In this document: one piece after another, positions 1-7,295 of the stretch
Layout: each line of letters opens with the position of its first letter
Position numbering within the stretch: the first letter of the stretch is position 1
Assembly (NCBI GenBank): GCA_002083525.1
Contig: LWDM01000067.1
Coordinates: 919 to 19,945, forward strand
DNA from: Proteobacteria bacterium SG_bin9
GTDB taxonomy: Bacteria > Pseudomonadota > Alphaproteobacteria > Rhizobiales > Xanthobacteraceae
Direction of reading: 5' to 3'
Length of the DNA stretch: 19,027 nt
Notes under the pieces: generated by a model
What the model was told of the DNA's origin: nothing
The model's input: the letters and a program-made list of their open reading frames with translations, nothing else
Database searches by the model: none
Made by a program: the position numbers and the translations under genes

Positions 1-552
1 CAGCGACAGGAACAGGCCGAGCGTGGCCGTCGTTTGAATGAACGAGGTGTAGTAGCCGCGCTTGCCCATGGGCGCATGCTCGGCGACGTAGGTCGCAGCA
101 CCGCCGTACTCACCGCCGAGCGCGAGACCCTGCAGCAGGCGCAGCGCGATCAGGATGATCGGAGCGGCGATGCCGATGGTGGCAGCGTTCGGGAGCAGGC
201 CGACGATGAAGGTCGACAGGCCCATGATGAGAATGGTGACGAGGAAGGTGTACTTGCGGCCGACGATATCGCCGACGCGGCCGAACACGATCGCGCCGAA
301 CGGACGAACGAGGAAGCCGGCAGCGAAAGCGAGCAGCGCGAAGATGTCGCGGGTCGCCTGGTTGAACATCGGCTGGTTGGTCGCCGGATCGATAACGCCG
401 AAGAACTGCTGACCGATGACTGCGGCCAGCGAGCCGAACAGGTAGAAGTCATACCATTCGAAGACGGTGCCGAGCGACGAGGCAAGGATGACGAAACGTT
501 CGTCCTTGCTCATGCCGCCCGCGCGGGTTTGGTTGACGGTGGTTGTTGTCAT
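1..552 (-). CDS. MFS transporter, metabolite:H+ symporter (MHS) type, N-terminal part
   Basis: This is an inner-membrane carrier of the major facilitator superfamily; only the first 184 codons are in the window and the gene runs off the left edge. The reading frame starts at an ATG at 552 (reverse strand), preceded by a GGGGAG ribosome site about 8 nt upstream. The early motif EWYDFYLFG (about residues 31-39) is typical of the MHS subgroup (ShiA, ProP, citrate and dicarboxylate carriers). The loop GRVGDIVGRK after TM2 is the MFS signature between TM2 and TM3. LRLLQGLALGGEYGG is the conserved TM4 region of MHS carriers. The substrate cannot be read from this part; organic acids, shikimate or betaines are the family range. 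It diverges from the regulator at 808, so the 255-bp gap probably holds both promoters. Family call is firm, substrate unknown. Confidence 0.9.
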   Translation of the reverse strand, partial: MTTTTVNQTRAGGMSKDERFVILASSLGTVFEWYDFYLFGSLAAVIGQQFFGVIDPATNQPMFNQATRDIFALLAFAAGFLVRPFGAIVFGRVGDIVGRKYTFLVTILIMGLSTFIVGLLPNAATIGIAAPIILIALRLLQGLALGGEYGGAATYVAEHAPMGKRGYYTSFIQTTATLGLFLSL

Positions 553-568
553 TCTGGACGCTCCCCAA

Positions 569-583
569 TTGATTGACGATCAA
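569..583. promoter_or_regulatory. Inverted repeat upstream of the MFS gene
   Basis: TTGAT and ATCAA form a perfect 5-bp inverted repeat with a 5-nt spacer, 17 nt upstream of the MFS start codon. It looks like an operator half-site pair. The spacing (5 rather than 4) does not fit the FNR/FixK box, so another regulator, or chance, is more likely. Confidence 0.3.
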
Positions 584-646
584 ATCGCGTGTGCCCGCCC
601 TGGCTTCACGCCAGCTTTTGCGAACCCTCGTCACAAAACTAACATT

Positions 647-660
647 GCTGTGATCGCAGC
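647..660. promoter_or_regulatory. Near-perfect 14-bp palindrome in divergent intergenic region
   Basis: GCTGTGATCGCAGC is self-complementary except for one T/G pair. It sits near the middle of the 255-bp gap between the divergent MFS and response-regulator genes, where an operator serving both promoters could lie. I see no convincing -35/-10 pair, and the rest of the gap (553-807) shows nothing else I can name. Confidence 0.25.
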
Positions 661-807
661 CCCTATTGGACTTTCGGCCCAGTTGTTGATGGCGCCGCGC
701 GTTATGCCAAACGCTTGTGCATCGATATTGCAGCGCACCAAACGGCTCGTTGACCAAAGGCCGGACTTGTCCTTGCAAGCCTCGTGGTCATGCAAGAAAG
801 TGCTCGT

Positions 808-1485
808 ATGACATCGACTGCCCGCACCCATCTCGTCATTGCCGACGACCATCCGCTGTTTCGCGGAGCGCTCCGGCAAGCGGTCGCCTCAGGCATGACC
901 GCCGCTCAGGTCGACGAGGCCGGTTCGTTCGAGGAACTGACAGCGCTGCTTGAAACCAGCTCCGATGTCGATCTGATCCTGCTCGATCTATCGATGCCGG
1001 GCATCAGCGGCTTTTCCGGGCTGATCTACCTGCGTGCGCAGTACCCAGCAGTTCCGGTCGTGGTCGTGTCAGCCAGTGACGATCTCGAGACGATCCGCCG
1101 CTCGATGGAGTTCGGTGCGTCGGGGTTCATTCCGAAGCGCTTCGGCATCGAGACGCTGCATGACGCGATTGCCAAGGTGATGGCCGGCGATGTGTGGGTT
1201 CCGCCCGATATCGACCTGTCCGTCGGTGGCGATCCGGAGCTGATGCGCCTGCGCGACCGCATCGTGACGCTGACGCCGCAGCAGGTGCGCGTCCTGATGA
1301 TGCTGTCACAGGGTTTGCTCAACAAGCAGATCGCCTACGAGCTCGGTGTCTCGGAGGCGACGATCAAGGCGCACGTTTCGGCGATCCTGCAGAAGCTCGG
1401 GGTCGAAAGCCGCACGCAGGCGGTGATCGCGGCCGCCAAGATCGCCGGCGCCCAGTGGCGGCAGGGCGAGACGTCAGCGCAGTAG
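808..1485 (+). CDS. NarL/LuxR-type response regulator, CrbR/ErdR-like
   Basis: This is a cytoplasmic two-component response regulator and DNA-binding transcription factor. From the ATG at 808 it has 225 residues. The receiver domain (about 7-125) has the acidic pair D13-D14 in IADDHPLFR, phospho-acceptor D60 in LLDLSMPG, S88 in the VVVVSAS strand and K110 in GFIPK. A LuxR-type helix-turn-helix follows (about 153-212: LTPQQVRVL, NKQIAYELGVSEATIKAHVSAILQKLGV). I chose 808 because AAGAAAG lies about 8 nt upstream; in-frame GTG 784 and ATG 790 would add 8 or 6 residues but lack a good ribosome site. The ADDHPLFR start and GFSGL/GFIPK patterns recall CrbR/ErdR regulators, which work with SLC5-linked kinases such as the one ending 6 bp away. 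Family certain; the CrbR link is inference. Confidence 0.92.
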   Translation: MTSTARTHLVIADDHPLFRGALRQAVASGMTAAQVDEAGSFEELTALLETSSDVDLILLDLSMPGISGFSGLIYLRAQYPAVPVVVVSASDDLETIRRSMEFGASGFIPKRFGIETLHDAIAKVMAGDVWVPPDIDLSVGGDPELMRLRDRIVTLTPQQVRVLMMLSQGLLNKQIAYELGVSEATIKAHVSAILQKLGVESRTQAVIAAAKIAGAQWRQGETSAQ

Positions 1486-1491
1486 GTTGGA

Positions 1492-4400
1492 TTACTCCGC
1501 AGCGACCATCTGCTGCGTGCGCCATTGTCCGAGCAGCGCGCGCAGCGCCGACGGCTTCACCGGCTTGTTCAGCACCACAATGCCTTCCTCGCGCGCGGCG
1601 GCGCGGACCTGTGGACTGCGGTCGGCGGTGATCAGGATCGCCGGGATGGCCTGGCCGAACTGACGGCGGATATCCCGGATCGCGGCGATGCCATTGCCGC
1701 GATCGAGATGATAGTCGACCAGCAGTCCCGTGATCGGCTGCCGGCAGCGTTCGATCTCGGCAATCGCGGTCGCCGGTTCGAGCGCCGCGATCACCTTGGC
1801 GTCCCAGCCGCTCAGCAGCGTCCTCATGCCGTCGAGAATGGCGGGATCGTTCTCGATGCAGACGATCTGCGTGCCGGAGAGCGGCGTCTGCGACAGCGGC
1901 GTCGCACTGGTGACGGCGGCGGTGAGCGTGACCGCCTTGGCGGTCGGCAGCATCACCGAGAAATGCGAGCCGCCATGCGCGTTCGAGCCGATGGCGATGT
2001 GGTGATTGAGCACGCGCGCCAGACGCTCGACGATCGACAGGCCAAGCCCCAGTCCGCGGGCGATGCGGGCGCCCTGATCGAGGCGGTGGAATTCCTTGAA
2101 GATCTCGCCGCGCTTCGAGGGTGGAATGCCGACGCCGGTGTCGTAGATGAAAACCTGCAGCGACTGGCCGCGGCGGCGGCAACCGATCAGCACGCGCCCG
2201 GCCGGGGTGTATTTGATCGCGTTGGAGATCAGGTTCTGCAGCAAGCGGCGCAGCATCACGCGGTCGGACTGCACCGGCAGCGCGCAAGTCACGAAGCGCA
2301 GATCGAGGCCCTTGGCGCGCGCCATCGGCGCGAACTCGATTTCGAGCGAGCGCATCAGATCGCCGATCTTGAAGCTCGAGATCGAGGGCGTCACCGCGCC
2401 AGCGTCGAGGCGGGAAATATCGAGCAAGGCGCCGAGGATTTCCTCGATCGCCTCCAGCGAGTCGTCGATGTTCTCGACAAGGCGGGTATCCTCGCCGCCC
2501 GCCTTGCGTTCGACGAGGCTCGTCGCATAGAGGCGCGCGGCGTTCAGCGGTTGCAGAATGTCGTGGCTCGCGGCCGCAAGGAAGCGCGTCTTCGAGATGT
2601 TGGCTTCTTCGGCGACGCTCTTTGCCTGCGCCAGTTCGGAGTTCAGCCGGGTCAATTCCTCGGTGCGTTCGCGCACGCGCTTTTCCAGCGAGGCGTTGGC
2701 GCGCTCCAGCGCTTCCGCCGCCTCGAAGCTCGGCGTGATGTCGGAGAAGGTGATCACGAGCTCGCCGCCGGGCATCCGATTGGCGCGCACCTCGATCACC
2801 ATCTGCCGGTCGACCAGCCGCTCGAGATATGGTTCGCCGACAGTGGTGTAGGCGGCGAGCCGGCGTTCGGCCAGCACGTCGGCGTCCTCGTAGGACGGCG
2901 CATCCTTGGTCTTCAGGTAGGCGAGAATTTCCTGCAGCGGCGCGCCGATCTGCACGATGTGCGACGGCAGTTCGAGCAACTCTCCGAATTGCCGGTTGGA
3001 GCAGATCAGTTGCAGGTCGGTGTTGAACACCGCGATGCCCTGGCGCACGTGGTCGAGCGCGGTCTGCATCATCTCGCGGTTGAAATGCAGGGCCGCGTTG
3101 GCGTCGTCGAGCAGTTTCAGCGCAGCCTTTGCCGACACCGTGCGCTTGCGCAGCAGCAGCGACAGCACGAGGCGCGAGGAGGCGGCGCCGATCGATGAGG
3201 CGATCAGATGCTCGGCGTGACGCAGCAGCCGGAAATCGGCGGGCGCCGCGCGGTCAAGGTCGATGCGATGCTCGGCGGCGAACGTTTCGAACGAGCGCTG
3301 CGCCCGCTCGGGGCCGAGAAACTGCGCGACCGTGGAGAGAATGTCCTGCACGGTGATGGTCGAGCGCCAGCGGCGGAAAGTCGGGGCGATCGGGGTGAGC
3401 GTGCTTGGCGCGAACAGGTCCGCTTGCAGGCGCTCGATCGCAGCCGGACGGCTCGTCAGCGACAGCACCACATAGGCGAGCAGGTTGAGTGACAGGCTCC
3501 AGATCACGCCATGCATCAGCGGCGGCAGCTCGGTGCCGAGCAGGGCGCGGGGCCGCAGCGCCTCGATGCCGAAGGGGCCATGTTCGAGCATGGTCGAGAC
3601 CAGCGGCGTGATGTCGGTGAAGCTCGGCAGGAACAGGGTGTAACCCCAGACCGAGAAGCCGACGAGCATGCCGCCCATGGCGCCGCGTGCCGTGGCGCGC
3701 CGCCAGATCAGGCCGCCGAAGAATGCGGGCGCGAGCTGCGCGATCGCGGCAAAGGAGAGGAGGCCGATGGCGGCGAGCTGCGCATCGCCGAGCGCACGGT
3801 AATAGAAATAGGCGAGCACCATCACCGCAAAGATCGCGAGCCGGCGCACCACCAGCACGAAGCGGCCGAAGTTCTCCTTCTGCGCCCGCGCCGCCGACGT
3901 CCGTTGCAGGACGGCGGGGATGACGATGTCGTTCGACACCATGATGGCGAGCGCGACGCACTCGACGATCACCATCGCGGTTGCGGCCGAGAGGCCGCCG
4001 ATGAACACCAGCACGCTGAGGAACGGCGCGCCGCCCGAGATCGGCAGCGCCAGCACGTACATGTCGACATCGGCCTTGCCGAAGGGGAAGGTCACGAGAC
4101 CGGCGAGCGCGATCGGCACCACGAACAGGTTGATTGCAACCAGGTAGAGCGGAAACAGCCAGCGGGCGCGGCTGATTTCGGCGTCGCTGGAGTTCTCGAC
4201 GACGCTGACGTGAAACTGCCGCGGCAGCAGCATGATCGCGAAGAACGAGAGTAGCGTCATGGTCAGGAAGTTGCCGACGGACGGCGTGTAGTTGATCATC
4301 CGCGTCGCTTCCGGCGACTTCGCCACCTGCTCCATCAGGTTGACCGGGCCGATCAGAATGAACGTGACGAACACGCCGGCGGCGATGAAGGCGATCAGCT

Positions 4401-5001
4401 TGACCAGCGACTCGGTCGCGACCGCGAGGATCAGGCCGTGTTGATGCTCGGTCGCGTCGGTCTGGCGCGTGCCGAACAGCACGGCGAACGCCGCAAGCGC
4501 CAGCGCGATCACGAGCGCGATGTCACCGACGACCGGCAACTGCGAGAGGTCGGGCTCCTGACCGAGGATGGTTTCGAGCGACGAGGCGATCGCCTTCAAC
4601 TGCAGCGCGATGTAGGGCACCGAGCCGATGATGGCGATGGCGGCCGCGGTCGCGGCGACCGCCTGGCTCTTGCCGTAGCGCGACGCGATGAAGTCGGCGA
4701 TCGAGGTAATGTTCGGCGATTTTGCCAGATGCACGACGCGGCGGAGCACCGGCGTGCACAGACCGATCATCAGGATCGGGCCGACATAGATTGCGAGGAA
4801 TTCGGGGCCGGTGCGCGTGGCAAAACCAACCGAACCGAAGAACGTCCACGATGTGCAGTAGATCGCGAGCGAGAGCGGGTAGATCAGACCCGAGAGTCGG
4901 CCGCGCTCCGAGCCCGACAGCCGGTCGCCATAACTCGCGATCAGGAACAGAAGGCCGATGTAGCCGAAGGCGGCTGCGATCACGGCCCAGTCGTGCAGCA
5001 T
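1492..5001 (-). CDS. Hybrid sensor histidine kinase with N-terminal SLC5 (sodium/solute symporter-like) domain, CrbS/MxtR-like
   Basis: This is a 1169-residue membrane kinase. Residues 1 to about 520 carry about 13 hydrophobic segments of the sodium:solute symporter (SLC5/PutP) fold. Residues about 545-640 (FRRWRSTITVQDIL..FLGPERA) match a STAC-type linker found between SLC5 and kinase modules. A PAS-like sensor follows at about 640-760, then a coiled coil (765-800). The dimerisation/phospho-acceptor domain has H813 in SHDILQPLNAARL. The ATPase domain has the N box (NLISNAIKYTP, N927), G1 box DTGVG at 954 and G2 box GLGLGLS at 983. The C-terminal receiver (about 1044-1160) has E1050/D1052, phospho-acceptor D1096, T1125 and K1146. 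All catalytic residues are present. The start at 5001 has GGGAG 8 nt upstream. This architecture is that of CrbS/MxtR, which controls acetate use with a NarL-type regulator; signal and target here are inferred. Confidence 0.93.
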   Translation of the reverse strand: MLHDWAVIAAAFGYIGLLFLIASYGDRLSGSERGRLSGLIYPLSLAIYCTSWTFFGSVGFATRTGPEFLAIYVGPILMIGLCTPVLRRVVHLAKSPNITSIADFIASRYGKSQAVAATAAAIAIIGSVPYIALQLKAIASSLETILGQEPDLSQLPVVGDIALVIALALAAFAVLFGTRQTDATEHQHGLILAVATESLVKLIAFIAAGVFVTFILIGPVNLMEQVAKSPEATRMINYTPSVGNFLTMTLLSFFAIMLLPRQFHVSVVENSSDAEISRARWLFPLYLVAINLFVVPIALAGLVTFPFGKADVDMYVLALPISGGAPFLSVLVFIGGLSAATAMVIVECVALAIMVSNDIVIPAVLQRTSAARAQKENFGRFVLVVRRLAIFAVMVLAYFYYRALGDAQLAAIGLLSFAAIAQLAPAFFGGLIWRRATARGAMGGMLVGFSVWGYTLFLPSFTDITPLVSTMLEHGPFGIEALRPRALLGTELPPLMHGVIWSLSLNLLAYVVLSLTSRPAAIERLQADLFAPSTLTPIAPTFRRWRSTITVQDILSTVAQFLGPERAQRSFETFAAEHRIDLDRAAPADFRLLRHAEHLIASSIGAASSRLVLSLLLRKRTVSAKAALKLLDDANAALHFNREMMQTALDHVRQGIAVFNTDLQLICSNRQFGELLELPSHIVQIGAPLQEILAYLKTKDAPSYEDADVLAERRLAAYTTVGEPYLERLVDRQMVIEVRANRMPGGELVITFSDITPSFEAAEALERANASLEKRVRERTEELTRLNSELAQAKSVAEEANISKTRFLAAASHDILQPLNAARLYATSLVERKAGGEDTRLVENIDDSLEAIEEILGALLDISRLDAGAVTPSISSFKIGDLMRSLEIEFAPMARAKGLDLRFVTCALPVQSDRVMLRRLLQNLISNAIKYTPAGRVLIGCRRRGQSLQVFIYDTGVGIPPSKRGEIFKEFHRLDQGARIARGLGLGLSIVERLARVLNHHIAIGSNAHGGSHFSVMLPTAKAVTLTAAVTSATPLSQTPLSGTQIVCIENDPAILDGMRTLLSGWDAKVIAALEPATAIAEIERCRQPITGLLVDYHLDRGNGIAAIRDIRRQFGQAIPAILITADRSPQVRAAAREEGIVVLNKPVKPSALRALLGQWRTQQMVAAE

Positions 5002-5076
5002 CTCAGATTCTCCCGGCGGTCAGCCGCAGATCGAAAGTGCCGAGGCTGCCTCGTGAATGGCCGCCCGACAATGATC

Positions 5077-5093
5077 CCAAAGGCGACCTTTGG
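5077..5093. promoter_or_regulatory. Perfect 7-bp inverted repeat in divergent promoter region
   Basis: CCAAAGG and CCTTTGG are separated by CGA, giving a perfect dyad 76 nt upstream of the kinase start and 109 nt upstream of the FixJ-like regulator. In RNA it would form a short hairpin; as DNA it could be an operator for the 200-bp divergent region (5002-5201). Confidence 0.35.
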
Positions 5094-5169
5094 CCATCCC
5101 GGCGCCGCGACCGCTCGCTGGTGGCGTTAACAGCGGAGCGCCTTGCGACAACCGCCGAATCAGAATACA

Positions 5170-5187
5170 CGTATAAGTAGCAATACG
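5170..5187. promoter_or_regulatory. Candidate operator CGTAT-N8-ATACG before the FixJ-like regulator
   Basis: CGTAT (5170-5174) and ATACG (5183-5187) form a perfect 5-bp inverted repeat with an 8-nt spacer. A third half-site, ATAC, lies at 5165-5168 and pairs with GTAT at 5171-5174. The group ends 14 nt before the ATG at 5202, so it may overlap the transcript start. It suggests autoregulation or control by the paired kinase system, but nothing proves binding. Confidence 0.35.
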
Positions 5188-5201
5188 CGGAGACTCAACC
5201 G

Positions 5202-5864
5202 ATGGGGCAGAGGCTGGACGACCCGGATTTGGGATTTCCCGTTGCTGTCGTCGACGATGATGTCAGCGTGCGCGACGCACTGGCCCTTCTCCTGCGGATG
5301 GAGGGATTTACCCCGCATACCTTTGGCGACGCGGAGACGTTCGTTGAGACGGTTCGGCGCCTCGCACCGTCCTGCATCGTGCTCGACCTCAACCTGCCCG
5401 GGACGTCGGGGCTGGATGTTCTGCGCTCGCTGACCGCGCTGAAGATCTCCGCGCCGGTGATCATGATGTCGGGGCAGTCGGACATCGCACTGGCCGTCGA
5501 GGCGATGAAAAAGGGCGCGCTCGATTTTCTCGAGAAGCCGTTTGTCGCATCCGCAATGATCGAGCGCATTCGCGACGCGGTGACCGCTCATCGTAACGCC
5601 TGCGACGCGGCAATTGAGGGGCTTGCGAGCTTCAGCGGCCGTCATCGGCTCACCGGCCGCGAGCGTGACGTTCTCGGACTGCTCGCTTACGGCGCCTCGA
5701 ACAAGGAGGCCGGGCGGCGGCTCGGCATCAGCCCGCGCACCATCGAGGTGCACCGCGCACGCATCATGGAAAAACTCGGCGCCCGCAATTCCGCCGACAT
5801 GATGCGGATCGTGCTGTCGGAATCCGGCGATGCGGTGCGAACCGCCTTTGCTGAGCGCGATTGA
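5202..5864 (+). CDS. FixJ/NodW-like response regulator
   Basis: This is a 220-residue cytoplasmic response regulator of the FixJ family. The receiver (about 13-128) has the acidic cluster VVDDD (18-20), phospho-acceptor D62 in VLDLNLPG, S90 in VIMMSGQSD and K112 in FLEKPF. The output LuxR-type helix-turn-helix is at about 148-212 (LTGRERDVLGLLAYGASNKEAGRRLGISPRTIEVHRARIMEKLG). The MSG.SDI and EKPF patterns separate it from the NarL-type regulator at 808 and place it with FixJ, NodW and StyR. GGAG lies 9 nt before the ATG. It diverges from the SLC5-linked kinase across 200 bp, so it may be a second partner for that kinase, though no orthodox FixL-like kinase is in view. It is not fixJ of the fixLJ pair, since fixL is not adjacent. 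It converges on hemA with a 15-bp gap. Confidence 0.92.
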   Translation: MGQRLDDPDLGFPVAVVDDDVSVRDALALLLRMEGFTPHTFGDAETFVETVRRLAPSCIVLDLNLPGTSGLDVLRSLTALKISAPVIMMSGQSDIALAVEAMKKGALDFLEKPFVASAMIERIRDAVTAHRNACDAAIEGLASFSGRHRLTGRERDVLGLLAYGASNKEAGRRLGISPRTIEVHRARIMEKLGARNSADMMRIVLSESGDAVRTAFAERD

Positions 5865-5878
5865 TTTCGGTCGCGAAA
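5865..5878. terminator. Possible small bidirectional terminator hairpin
   Basis: TTTCG and CGAAA flank a GTCG loop and fill nearly all of the 15-bp gap between the convergent FixJ-like regulator and hemA. The stem is only 5 bp, with A/T-rich outer ends, so termination strength is doubtful. Confidence 0.3.
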
Positions 5879-5879
5879 A

Positions 5880-7109
5880 TTACTCGGCGGCGAGCGAGCG
5901 CGGCCCGAGCGGCAGGCCAAGCCGGCCCCACACATCCACCAGCGCTTCGGCGAGCGCGTCGATCAGCGCATCGTCATGCAGGGGCGACGGCGTGATGCGT
6001 AGCCGTTCCGTGCCGCGTGCCACGGTCGGATAGTTGATCGGCTGAATGTAGATGCCGTGCTGTTCCAGCAGCAGGTCGCTGGCCTGCTTGCAGCGCTCGG
6101 CATCGCCGACGAACACCGGCACGATGTGCGTGTCGCTCGACATCACCGGCAGTCCGGCGGCGCCAAGGATCGCCTTCACCCGCGCGGCGCGGTCCTGATG
6201 GCGATCGCGTTCCCACTGCGACGCTTTCAGATGCTGGATAGCGGCGGTTGCAGCGGCGCAAACCGCCGGCGGCAGTGCTGTCGTAAAGATGAAGCCCGGC
6301 GCATAGGAGCGCACCGCGTCGATCACCGTGGCCTTGCCGGCGATGTAGCCGCCGAGGCAGCCGAACGCTTTCGCGAGCGTGCCTTCGAGCACGTCGATGC
6401 GATGCATGACGCCGTCACGCTCGGCGATGCCGCCGCCGCGCGGGCCGTACATGCCGACCGCGTGCACTTCGTCGACATACGTCATCGCGCCGTAGCGCTC
6501 GGCGAGATCGCAGATGCGCGCCAGCGGTGCGACGTCGCCGTCCATCGAATAAAGGCTCTCGCAGACGATCAGTTTCGGACGCGACGGATCGGCGGTGCGC
6601 AGCAATTCTTCCAGATGCGCCATATCGTTGTGGCGGAACACGATGCGCTCGCAGCGCGACTCGCGCACGCCCTCGATCATCGAATTGTGGTTGAGCGCGT
6701 CCGACAGGATCAGGCAGTTCGGCATCAGCTTGGCGAGGGTCGAGATGCCGGTCTGGTTCGAGACGTAGCCCGAGGTGAACACCAGTGCCGCTTCCTTGCC
6801 GTGCAGATCGGCGAGCTCGTCTTCGAGCTTGCAGAGCGCATGGGTGGTGCCGGCAATGTTGCGCGTGCCACCGGCACCGGTTCCGACGCGGGTCGCGGTT
6901 TCGACCATGGCGCCGACCACTTTGGGGTGCTGGCCCATGCCGAGGTAGTCGTTCGAGCACCACATCACGACGGGCTTGGCGCCGTTCGGCGAGTGCCAGA
7001 TTGCATGGGGGAAACGGCCCGCGAGCCGCTCAAGGTCGGCAAACACCCGGTAGCGCCGCTCGCTGTGGAGCTGGTCGATCGCGTCGGTGAAGAACCTGTT
7101 GTAATCCAT
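5880..7109 (-). CDS. hemA: 5-aminolevulinate synthase
   Basis: This PLP enzyme condenses glycine with succinyl-CoA to make 5-aminolevulinate, the first step of haem, cobalamin and bacteriochlorophyll synthesis by the C4 (Shemin) route of alphaproteobacteria. The 409-residue protein has the expected length. Visible motifs are CSNDYLGMG (51-59), the glycine-rich GTGAGGTRNIAGTTHALCKLE (76-96), YVDEVHAVGMYG with D213 and H216 that contact the PLP ring, and LEGTLAKAFGCLGGY with the Schiff-base lysine K247. These are one residue off the numbering I recall for the R. capsulatus enzyme. The C-terminal QPINYPTV and RLRITPSP segments are also conserved. The start at 7109 gives the standard MDYNRFF beginning. 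No FNR/FixK-type TTGAT-N4-ATCAA box was seen upstream. I use hemA in the ALA-synthase sense, not glutamyl-tRNA reductase. Confidence 0.97.
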   Translation of the reverse strand: MDYNRFFTDAIDQLHSERRYRVFADLERLAGRFPHAIWHSPNGAKPVVMWCSNDYLGMGQHPKVVGAMVETATRVGTGAGGTRNIAGTTHALCKLEDELADLHGKEAALVFTSGYVSNQTGISTLAKLMPNCLILSDALNHNSMIEGVRESRCERIVFRHNDMAHLEELLRTADPSRPKLIVCESLYSMDGDVAPLARICDLAERYGAMTYVDEVHAVGMYGPRGGGIAERDGVMHRIDVLEGTLAKAFGCLGGYIAGKATVIDAVRSYAPGFIFTTALPPAVCAAATAAIQHLKASQWERDRHQDRAARVKAILGAAGLPVMSSDTHIVPVFVGDAERCKQASDLLLEQHGIYIQPINYPTVARGTERLRITPSPLHDDALIDALAEALVDVWGRLGLPLGPRSLAAE

Positions 7110-7126
7110 CGCAAAACCCTGATGGC

Positions 7127-7141
7127 GGCCGCTCGGCGGCC
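7127..7141 (-). promoter_or_regulatory. GC-rich hairpin in hemA leader
   Basis: GGCCGC and GCGGCC flank a 3-nt loop, giving a compact 6-bp stem that ends 18 nt before the hemA start codon, just upstream of its AGGG ribosome site. If transcribed it would sit beside the ribosome site and could affect translation. No riboswitch family is recognised. Confidence 0.3.
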
Positions 7142-7205
7142 ACCCCGGAAAGATGGGTCCTACTTAGAGCGTTTCCAGGTTTGCTGTCGAGATGAATCCC
7201 CGCCA

Positions 7206-7234
7206 GCCATGCGTTATTCATGGCCAGAACTGGC
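7206..7234. promoter_or_regulatory. Overlapping palindromes upstream of hemA
   Basis: GCCATG (7206-7211) and CATGGC (7219-7224) form a 6-bp inverted repeat with a 7-nt spacer. The second arm overlaps GCCAG-AA-CTGGC (7223-7234), a 5-bp repeat with a 2-nt spacer. They lie about 100-125 nt upstream of hemA in the 186-bp gap after the MBL-fold gene, in promoter or operator range. Confidence 0.3.
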
Positions 7235-7295
7235 TACTTCTGCGGAATTGACGGCGCTCGGTTAACGCCCGCAAACGCAGGGATGAGTCGCGGCG

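Noticed and set aside
569..583. FNR/FixK box upstream of the MFS gene
   Set aside because: The half-sites TTGAT and ATCAA are separated by 5 nt, but the FNR/FixK consensus needs 4.
600..614. Terminator-like hairpin CTGGC-TTCAC-GCCAG followed by CTTTT
   Set aside because: The stem is only 5 bp, the T run is short, and no plus-strand gene ends upstream of it.
1525..3198. Long open frame of 557 codons on the plus strand inside the kinase gene
   Set aside because: It lies opposite the well-conserved kinase domains, its product is low-complexity Arg/Ala/Asp sequence without motifs, and such antisense frames are normal in GC-rich DNA.
3511..4254. Plus-strand open frame of 247 codons opposite the SLC5 part of the kinase
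   Set aside because: The product is a charged, His/Arg/Glu-rich sequence mirroring hydrophobic codons on the other strand; no domain and no ribosome site.
6057..7265. Plus-strand open frame of 402 codons opposite hemA
   Set aside because: hemA on the minus strand has complete catalytic motifs; the antisense product has none.
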